A stretch of 64,000 nt of DNA, taken from contig ML679959.1 in assembly GCA_007922225.1 (NCBI GenBank), positions 23,286,118 through 23,350,117 on the forward strand, read 5' to 3'. This stretch comes from Emydura subglobosa (lineage: Eukaryota > Chordata > Testudines > Chelidae). The notes below the pieces were generated by a model, which had not been told where the DNA came from, ran no database searches, and saw only the letters and a program-made list of their open reading frames with translations. Each line of letters starts with the position of its first letter. Positions within the stretch are counted from its first letter, which is position 1. This document shows positions 56,656-64,000 of this stretch, piece after piece. A program made the translations under genes and the position numbers.

Positions 56656-57039
56656 GGCCTGGTCTACACTAGAGGCTTACACCAAAGTCAGCTTTTTGCA
56701 CCAAAACAATGATGGTATACACACTGCAATCCCACCCTTCCCGCTGACCCAACTCCCCTGCTTTTGCAACAAAATAAAACCACCCTAACAAGAGGTGTAG
56801 AGCTTTTTGTGCCAAACTTTTAGCAACAAAGCATCAGTGAAGACACCGAGCTTGGTTATGTCATGATAAATGGCCTCCAGGAAGTGTCCCACAATGTCCA
56901 TTCTGACCACTCTGGCCATCAGTTTGAACTCTGCTGCCCTGCAGCCGTCCACCCCTCCCCCTTTAAAGTCCCAGAAATTTTTAAATTCCAGTCCCTGCTT
57001 GATCGGTGTGGAGAGCTCACATCTCATCTTCCCAGCTGA

Positions 57040-57546
57040 CCATGGTGGCTCCCGCTTGGAGCACACTGGAGCTTCTGGATCTGATCAGCATTTGGGAGGA
57101 GAGCAGTCCCAGCTCCACTCCAGCTGAAGAAACCTCGATATATATGGTCAAATTTCTCATTTTATAGCAGAGAAGGGCTATGAACAGGATGTGCTGCAGT
57201 GCCGTGTGAAAATCAAGGAACTCTGGCGGGGGTACCAAAAACCTAGAGAGTCAAACCATTGCTCTAGTACAGAGCCAAAAACCTGCTGCTTCTATAAGGA
57301 GCTGGAAGCCATCCTCCTTGGTGCCCCACCTCCACTGCCAAGAGAACTGTGGATACCTCCGCGGGCCAGGAGGCAACAGACATCGGACTCGACCCTGACG
57401 AATTTGTGGACGAGGTGGTTGAGTTAGAGGATGATGCAGGGCAGGGGACCGGATTGTTTGCTGACATGGGGAGCCAGAACCTCTTCTCAATCCCGGAGGG
57501 TTCAAGCCAGTCCCAGCCGTACAGCTTTGATCTGCAGGGTAAGTGA
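57040..57546 (+). pseudogene. Harbinger Myb/SANT-like DNA-binding protein
   Basis: The reading starts near ATG 57042 with WSTLELLDLISIWEE (about 57057-57100), the first helix of the Myb/SANT-like trihelix domain. It hits a stop near 57165. It resumes after a frame change as DVLQCRVKIKELWRGYQK (about 57188-57240) and FYKELEAILLG (about 57290-57325), the rest of the domain. An acidic stretch FVDEVVELEDDAG (about 57400-57440) follows in another frame. 'gtaagt' at 57540-57545 looks like the splice donor after this exon. The product normally binds the transposon ends and brings the nuclease into the nucleus. This is a broken copy. Confidence 0.78.
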
Positions 57547-58379
57547 TTTTTTGAGCTGACACTGCTCGATTACATGAAGTACAGCTTCCTTTGCTTTCCT
57601 GAAGGTACTCACCAATCATCTGCCGGAGATTCCTTGGCAGAGCTGCTTTGTTTCTTCCCCCATTGTAGGAAACTTTTCAACACCAATTGGCAATCACTTG
57701 TGCAAGACCAAAGTGGCACACAGGTGAGCAGCATAGGCACCTGGTTTGAAGCTGCTTGAATGGAGGAGATATACCAGGAGAAAGTGATAGCAGGTCACGA
57801 ATGCATGATAAAAGTCATGGAGGAGCAAACGTAGCTGCTAAAGTCACTCATAAGCTGCAGACTGAATTCATGTGTGCTGACCCCCCCGGTAGCCAATACA
57901 GAACTGCTTTCCATGCCCTCTCCAAACTCCACCCACACATTCCTTCCAAACTCCCTGCCGATCTCGGTACCCCATTCACTTCACCCCTTCAGACAGCTTC
58001 CAGAAAGATAGTTGGACTTACACCCAGCTGTCATAGCTGTCACACTGCCCCTCACTGCTTTCTCCCCTCCAGCCCAGCTTTTCATGTGTGTTGTAAATAA
58101 TTGTTATTTAATAGAGATATACTCTGTGAAGCAATCTTTATTTGTCTCTTGCACATGGTGGTTGAACCTCACATTAATACACAGTGCAAGCTGGATAGCA
58201 GTCATAGCATGGCACAGTGCTGTTTACAAAGACACCTTATTGGTGCTCATTGTCAAAATAGTTCCTCAAGGCCTCACTGATTTGAATGGCCCCCTGCTGT
58301 GTCCCTCTAGTACCCCTGACATCTGGTTGTTCATAGTCAGCTGAAAGGCAATCTGCCTCTGCGCTCCACCCAAGGGGAA

Positions 58380-59219
58380 AATTTTCACCCTTAGCTTCAC
58401 AAATATTATGGAGCACACAGCAGGCATCTATAACCGTGGGAATATTTTCCTCATTTAGGTCTAACCTGCCATAAAGACATCACCAGCGAGCTTTTAATCT
58501 ACCAAATGCACATTCAATGGTCATTCAGCACATGTTCAACCTGTTATTGAAGTGCTCCTTGCTACTATCCAGGTTGCCCATACAAGGCTTCATGAACCAT
58601 GGCAGTAAGGGGTAGTTTGGGTCTCCCAGGATCACGATGAACATTTCAACATCCTCCATTGGAATCTTTTGATCTGGAAAAAAGTCCCTGCTTGCAATTT
58701 TCTGTACAGGACAGTGTTCCTGAAGATGCATGCGTCATGCACCTTCCCTGGCCAACTTGCATTGATGTCAGTGAAACGCCCACAAGCGCCTGCAGTACCA
58801 TAGAGAAGTATCGCTTTCTATCGATGTACTCCGTCACAAGATGATCTAAGGCCAAAATTGGGATATGTGTGCCATCTATTGCCCCATCACAGTTAGGGAA
58901 TCCCATCACTGTGAAGCCATCCACTATTTCATGCACATTTCCAAGACTCAGTCCTTCGTAGCAGAATGTGATCAATGGCCCTGCACACTTGCGATAACAC
59001 AGCTCCAATAGTGGACTTTCTGACTCCAAACTGACGGTGAATGACCGGTAGCAGTCTGGAGTTGCCAGCTTCCACACGGTGCTCACCGCATACTTCTCCG
59101 TCAAGAGAGCAGCTCTCATTCTGGTGTCGTTGTGCTGCAGGGCGAGGGCAAGTGCTGCTCAGAGTTCCATGAACATGGCTCTGGGCATTCGAAACAAGCA
59201 CTGAGTGATGGGATCGCAT
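58380..59219 (-). pseudogene. Harbinger DDE transposase (DDE_Tnp_4 type)
   Basis: On the minus strand the series is clear: the N-terminal helix region (59219-58930), then GFPNCDGAIDGTHIPI (about 58900-58855) with the first catalytic Asp at 58874-58876. After a frame change comes WPGKVHDACIFRN with the second Asp in HDA (58731-58739), then GDPNYPLLPWFMKP (about 58625-58580). ECAFGRLKARW carries the catalytic Glu (58513-58515), and the end is VIDACCVLHNICE (about 58430-58395). All three acidic residues survive, but in different frames, with stops just before and after the Glu motif. The original enzyme cut the transposon ends. It is converging on the Myb-like gene. Confidence 0.88.
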
Positions 59220-59304
59220 CGTTATGCAGGTCTGGGATGATGAGCGTCTCCCGTCAACATAGTGTTGTGATGCTGCTGCCCTGCGTAGACATAAGTACGT
59301 CCAC

Positions 59305-59345
59305 GTGAGATATGCTAGTTACATTATGTAGCTAGCATATCTCAC
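59305..59345. repeat. 41-bp near-perfect palindrome near Harbinger right end
   Basis: The 20-base arms 59305-59324 and 59326-59345 are inverted copies with a single mismatch around one central T. It lies about 20 bp inside the first candidate right terminus and could be a subterminal transposase-binding or end-structure feature. Confidence 0.85.
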
Positions 59346-59375
59346 ATCGAGCCAGCGCAGCAGTGAGCCCAGGCC

Positions 59376-59504
59376 TACAGAACTAGTTGAAGTTAAACCT
59401 AAATAAGCTACTTTTAAACCAAAATAATTGTCCACACGGGGGTTTGCCCTGGTTTAATCAAATTAGTTTAAACACTGTTGCAATTTTCTCATGTAGATAA
59501 GGCC
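59376..59504. mobile_element. Extra terminal segment, maybe right end of an outer MITE
   Basis: The 129 bp contains 'agttaaacctaaataagc', 'ggtttaatcaaattagtttaaac' and the terminus 'tgtagataaggcc'. Its complement GGCCTTATCTACA matches the left end GGCCTGGTCTACA at 11 of 13. Either this is the true right end of the Harbinger or part of another element. Confidence 0.45.
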
Positions 59505-59679
59505 TAGGTAAGACCCTCCAAGTGTGTGTAGCAATCAGAAGGAATCAAGGAAGAAAGGCTAGCAAAAAGGTCATAAGAATATAGATTTGCATGGCCAGTG
59601 CTGTGCATGTTTTGAGGTGGTTGTTTTGTAAACTAGAAGTTAAAAATAATATAAATACCAGAAGTACCTAATTAGACAT

Positions 59680-60125
59680 GCATCCAGCTGTTGTTGGCTG
59701 GAAAATTCCAGTGGAAGTGGGTCTTGATGAGGGATTTGAAGGAGAAGGTAGTGTCTTCATGGACTAATTTGCAAAGGATGTCCCATGTGAAAGACCCTTT
59801 GGAATTAACAGACAAACTTGCAATGGGGGCGGCCATGGTTGAAGGAGGAGGCAATGTGATAAGGTATAAAATGGCGAGGTTAAGTTGTGAAGGGCCTTAA
59901 AGTTACGGAGGAGAAACTGGCAGTTTGATGAGATGGAGAAGTGGGAGGAAACCAGTGGAGGAATTCTAAGGGTTGGGGGATGGAATGGTCAGAATGACAA
60001 GCTAGGAATTGGACTTTAGCAGCGGTAACATGCATGAATCTGATCAGAGGGAGGTGGATGTTAGGAAAGCAAGAGAAGGATGCAGTAGTCAAGATGACAG
60101 GTGATGTGTGAACTGAGAGAAATGG
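59680..60125 (-). pseudogene. L2 LINE reverse transcriptase C-terminus
   Basis: The minus strand (60092-59880) reads PNIHLPLIRFMHVTAAKVQF, ACHSDHSIPQPLEFLHWFPP, TSPSHQTASFSSVTLRPF. This is the L2 C-terminal section after the SRLDYCN region, with the equivalent of 'LHWLPV..RI.FK' present in altered form. A second frame (59854-59672) continues with SFKSLIKTHFHW, the end of the L2 protein. The copy is better preserved than the L2 at 7.2-8.3 kb but has a frameshift between 59854 and 59880. Confidence 0.75.
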
Positions 60126-60682
60126 CCAGATTTGGAAATATTATGGAGGAACATATTACTTATTAATTTAAAATAATGAGATGGGCACCATAAGTTTCAC
60201 TGCATCAGAGAACAGAAATTCCTGAGATAACAATAAAACATTTTCTCCTGAACAATACAGGAGCACTGGCTAGAATATAACTGGCTCCACTAGCAGAGCG
60301 GAGGGATAAACAGGACATCTTAAAGGTCTGTGAGAGAGAAATTTGGATCAGAAAGGACATGCCAAAAACCAGCCCTGGACCTAGCAGAAAATAGTGGGCC
60401 AAAATCTCTGCTGGTGCAATTCTTTGTTCCTTTTCTTTCTTCTGTTTATAACTCACCATTGTGGTGAAAGGGAAACAGGACTCTAAAGACCCTGTTTTAT
60501 TTGGGGAGATACAGCAACGTATAAATCCCGACAATGAGGTGTTTGTCTGAAGTTCTCTTTAAAATTATTTCAATTTTCAAGGAACTGTCATGGAGAACAA
60601 TGTGTGAATAGTTTCTTACGCAATAAAAGAGGAAACCTAAGAATGTCAGCAGGCTCTAAGAACATACTGAGTGTGAATGTAG
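60126..60682. other. No recognisable feature
   Basis: Unique-looking sequence. Confidence 0.4.
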
Positions 60683-60752
60683 GGGCTGATTCAGCTTCCA
60701 TTAAAGTCGGTGGAAAGACTCCTATTGACTTCAATGGGGAATTGAATTGGGT
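60683..60752. repeat. Copy of short palindromic dispersed element
   Basis: The phrase 'ggctgattcagcttccattaaagtcggtggaaagactcctattgacttcaatggggaattgaattggg' shows two inverted arms around 'aaagactc'. Confidence 0.7.
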
Positions 60753-61634
60753 CTCAAAAGACTATTCCTACAGCCCTTCCTCACATGAGTGAGAGCAGCA
60801 GAATCATGTCCTTAGTGACTGCAGTGTTTAGCATGAAGGAAGCAGTCATGTTACTCAGGAGAGAAGACACGGCATTTCCGTAGCTCATTCTGAATCTGCC
60901 CAGGCTTCTGAAGCCATACTGCATGCTGAGTATGCACAGAGGCTTACCACAGGAACTAGAATAGTCTGTTCCATCTTAGAATTACATCCTCTTGTTTTTC
61001 AAAGTTGAGCCCATGCTAGTAACTTGATATCCGAGCCTCTGTGGTGTGCTCTGGTTCACAACCACTGCTGCCTCTTATTCAGCTGTGTCCAGTCAACCAG
61101 CCACGAGGGTCTGAGCTGCTCACAATGTTGGGTTTGGGGCAGTCTCATTGGGGGATAGAGTACATATAACTGAGAGATTTATTCAGCTAAGGTCCAAAGG
61201 CCCAATTCTGCAGCCCTTATTCCCATTAGTGAGGATTGACTCTTTAGTCTGATCAATTGGTATTATTGCCCAGCAAAGCTGGAGACCATTGTGTTGTCCC
61301 ATGTTATACTGCTTGGTTGGGTCTGAAGGCAGCCACGTCCACTGTCACTCTGGATATACAATAAAGGAAAAAATGACTCCCACAAATCAACATACTGAGA
61401 CCAAGACCATGCTCACAAGTCCAGGAATGAAACAAACATTTACAGTGCTCCACCGCAAATCTGAAAAAAACATCCAGCGCTGCAGCTGACATCATATCAC
61501 GAAAACTCGCCAGGGATCTGGAGAATCTCTGTGAATCAGAGAGGAGAATTTTGCTCAGAGAGGCCCACTAATTAGATAAACCAGCTTCCACCAAGGCAAC
61601 ACATACAGAGAATGTAAGTTTGTTTTGCTCCACT
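60753..61634. other. No recognisable feature
   Basis: Unique-looking sequence with incidental short open frames. Confidence 0.4.
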
Positions 61635-61832
61635 TTTTGTCCCTTTATCTCAAAGCCCTTCATAAACATGAAACGAGCGGCACAATGCCCTGTAAAGTCC
61701 ATAAATGGCAATATCATTCCCATTTTCCAGATGAGTAAAATGAGATACAGAGAGGTGAAGGAAGCTAGTATAAGAGCCAAAATTCCTGACTACCAGCCCC
61801 TGTTGTAGCCATTAGACAACAGCCTCAAAATG
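61635..61832 (-). repeat. MIR-like SINE, minus strand
   Basis: The phrases 'ccattttccagatgagtaaaatgagatacagagaggtgaagg' and 'gtagccattagacaac' (box A complement at 61806-61821) give the core and head of a SINE on the minus strand. Box B is eroded. Confidence 0.75.
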
Positions 61833-62525
61833 AGGTTCTAAAAGTTTGGCATGCTCTTCTGAAGGAAGAATTCCACCATTATTTTGTTCTAAGGCCACGT
61901 ATTCACCAGTCATGGGACATATCTGCTCGCAGTACTGGAATACAGTGTTGGTAGTGAGTGGGCGTCAGAAGGAATTACAGCAATTGCAGGTGTTTTTGTA
62001 TGTTTGCTTGCCTTTGACTTGCAGGTAGTGGACAGCTTCCAAGTGCTGTTTCAAGGTATATAAACCGCATAACTCTCCAAGAATGAATTTGTACTCCTTG
62101 AATGAAAGCAGCGCCTCTTCGGTATCAGTGTCAACCTGAAATAGACACATCTTCTCATTTCAGCCTAACAACCATAGTCCACCATCGACAAGTTGGAAGA
62201 AAATGAATATAAGAAATCAGAGCAAGAGAAACAGAGAAAGGAAGTGTGACAGAGAGGTAATGCTTAAGATGAGCCAGGAGGAAAAACCAACCCCTAAATA
62301 GATTCCATATTCCCTTGCTATCCTTATGAAAGGTGGAGAAGTCAAGGCTAGACAGAGATGCTAAAAAGAACACAGGAAGAAGCAGTGACAAATGAAAGGT
62401 TTGCTGACATCAAACAAGAAATGAGAACTATAAGAGTCATTCCTCCCTCTTACACTTACAAGTTCAGGAATTGGCTTGTGCAAGCAGCCACAACGGAAAA
62501 AGGAGAGTCCAATGGATGACCTAGA
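61833..62525. other. No recognisable feature
   Basis: Unique-looking sequence. Confidence 0.4.
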
Positions 62526-62630
62526 GATGGAGGGCCTAATTCACCACTCCATTACACTGGTTTACATTGGTGGAACTTTGACTTCAGTGCAGAAATCTGG
62601 CGTAACAGAGTAGTGAATCAGCCCCTAGTT
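62526..62630. repeat. Copy of short palindromic dispersed element
   Basis: The phrases 'gggcctaattcaccactccattacactggtttacattgg' and 'gacttcagtgcagaaatctggcgtaacagagtagtgaatcagcccc' form two arms: a GGGCCTAATTCACYAC...GTAGTGAATCAGCCCC terminal pair with an inner TGACTTCAGTG. Confidence 0.7.
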
Positions 62631-63764
62631 TGAACAAATGGTATAACAGCATATAGCCGCAACCATGCGGGTTATGATGTGGAACAGTAACAGTGCTAAT
62701 GATCTCATCATTGGTCAGAGGAGTGCACCTAATTTTTGGTCAAGATTCTTAATGCTCAGCACTTGAGAACTTTCACATTTGGTTTCAAATATAAAAAAGG
62801 CCCCGGTTTTTGCAAAAATTTCATACTAAAATGAGAACATCAAGCAAAATGGTTTTAATTGTGAAATTCCATATGTTTTCAAAGACAGATTACTATTTTC
62901 AGGACCTCCAGCATGAAAGTGGGCAGAACAGAACTACAGCAAATTTCATGGGAAACTTTCTGCAGTTGCTCAAAGCCACGGTGAGAGTGCAAATAGCCAA
63001 TCATGCAACCGAAAGATTAGACATATGACTGGACACCAATTAAACAGGAGCAATAAGGGATGGAGATGGAAACAACCATTCTCTGGTTTTATTCTCCTTT
63101 GCATAAACCCTGGACAAAAATGATCAAGGTTAATGAAGTGAAACTTCACAAATATATCCTTAACCTGGCTTCCTCTGTGACTGGTAAGTTTTCAGGTATG
63201 TCCTTGTACTAATACTATGCCATGTGGTCTCTAGTCAGTCACTGATGCATTCCTTCATTCGTTACATGGGCATTTCATCAATCCAGCTGATAATTCCTCA
63301 GATATACAGTAGCTTGCAGTTTCCCGAATGTATCTCTCTAGCAAATAGTGCTTGTGAACAGAATTATCTTTCTTCCCTGAAACTTGGTCTACTTTAAATG
63401 TACCTTCCTAAGCTGTAGTGCATGTACATAATCAACATGATCAGTATGGTAGTGACAGAGTCTTTTTTTTAGCATTCCCCAAGACCCAACTACTCTTCCC
63501 AACAGCAAGGTCTACAACACACCTTTCTTTCCTAACATGCCTTTGCAGGGGAGTATAGTGACCTTTACATTAGAACTAGACCAAAAAAAATTTGGCAATT
63601 GTTTATTCACTGGAAAATGCAGTTTAGGATGCCCTAAAACTATTTACAAATTTGACAAGAATTCACCAAATAGTTTTGGCCAATTTTTTCTCCCCCAGAT
63701 TAGATTCGCAAGGGACTTTGGCCACATTCACAAAATGGCTAGAGGAGGAGGTGCTCCTCCCCTT
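62631..63764. other. No recognisable gene; A/T repeat-like end
   Basis: Mostly unique. 63575-63700 ('aaaaatttggcaattg...ttgacaagaattcaccaaatagttttggcc') has two loosely mirrored halves and may be a foldback element. The 130-codon frame crossing it is incidental. Confidence 0.35.
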
Positions 63765-64000
63765 ATAACTTTTAACCCCATGGTTAGGACACTCACTCAG
63801 GATCTGAGAGCAGTGTTTTGCTCTTGGGTTTCCCCCTTCACAATAGAGTGCCTAACCACTGGGCTTATGGGGTATTCTGGGGCAGGTCTCTCTCAATCTC
63901 TCCTGTTGAAGCTGTTCCACTTCGTATAAATATCTAAATAGTCACTGGCCCAGAGACAGTAGCCTGGTGGTTAGGGCACCCACCTGTGAGGTGGGAGACC
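63765..64000. repeat. tRNA-like SINE heads in alternating orientation, cut by window end
   Basis: Box A-like sequence appears three times: atggttaggacact (about 63780, plus), the complement agtgcctaaccactggg (about 63847-63863, minus) and ctggtggttagggcaccc (63964-63981, plus). 'ttgaagctgttccacttcgtataaatatctaaatagtcactgg' between them is a phrase of a turtle repeat in which tRNA-like heads flank a short spacer. The last copy continues beyond the window. Confidence 0.6.

Larger units (their letters stand above)
56656..59375. mobile_element. PIF/Harbinger DNA transposon, inactive
   Basis: The left terminus ggcctggtctacac (56656-56669) is matched in inverted form by gtgagcccaggcc (59363-59375), with one gap. 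A second possible right terminus, tgtagataaggcc, lies at 59492-59504. Between them are the two genes typical of Harbinger elements, arranged convergently: a Myb/SANT-like DNA-binding gene on plus (57.04-57.55 kb) and a DDE nuclease gene on minus (58.38-59.22 kb). In active elements both products are needed to cut and paste. Both genes are broken here. A 3-bp TWA duplication is not apparent. Confidence 0.85.

Noticed and set aside
59305..59345. Palindrome as a microRNA hairpin
   Set aside because: A one-base loop and position at a transposon end fit a DNA palindrome better than a precursor microRNA, which needs a larger loop.
63537..63929. Open frame of 130 codons, plus strand
   Set aside because: It runs through A/T foldback-like and tRNA-like repeat sequence.

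Overview
This is vertebrate nuclear DNA. It has no operons or bacterial-style dense coding, is AT-rich overall, and is filled with decayed interspersed repeats. The repeat set points to a sauropsid and most likely a turtle: CR1 LINEs with the ATTCTATG 3' tail, L2 LINEs, many MIR/Cry-like tRNA-derived SINEs, hAT-type MITEs whose ends read CAGTGGTTCCCAACC, short DNA elements whose ends read like GGCCTGGTCTACAC or GGGTATGTCTACAC, and a PIF/Harbinger element with a Myb/SANT gene. The turtle call is an inference from remembered repeat families; no database search was run.

I found no host protein-coding gene that I can name. Nearly every protein-like signal is transposon-derived. In order these are: an RTE/jockey-like non-LTR reverse transcriptase pseudogene (5.7-6.95 kb); a decayed L2 on the minus strand (7.24-8.32 kb); a 5'-truncated but still open CR1 reverse transcriptase (8.78-9.93 kb) lying inside an older SINE; an L2 3' end (11.77-12.08 kb, minus); a longer degraded CR1 (33.1-35.4 kb); two minus-strand CR1 3' fragments (50.0-50.3 and 56.3-56.66 kb); a Harbinger transposon with convergent Myb-like and DDE pseudogenes (56.66-59.4/59.5 kb); and another L2 RT fragment (59.7-60.1 kb, minus). 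Two short stretches with good splice-site grammar (14423-14465 and 17262-17445) are the only candidates for host exons.

The rest looks like intergenic or large-intron DNA: SINEs roughly every few kilobases, nested and abutting MITEs (an hAT MITE inside a SINE at 25.1 kb; an hAT MITE with a perfect 8-bp target duplication lying against another MITE at 50.5-51.3 kb), microsatellites, and a recurring short palindromic element built around CCATTGACTTCAGTGGG-like arms. Several unique stretches (about 27.3-27.55, 29.0-29.15 and 37.1-38.2 kb) lack repeats and carry clustered TAATTA, ATGCAAAT and AATAAA-like sites. They are plausible conserved non-coding enhancers of a developmental gene outside the window, but that needs cross-species alignment.

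I see no previously undescribed multi-gene system here. The most interesting material is the layering of mobile elements, the Harbinger architecture with a 41-bp palindrome near one end, the SINE/L2 shared 3' tail, and the two candidate exons.
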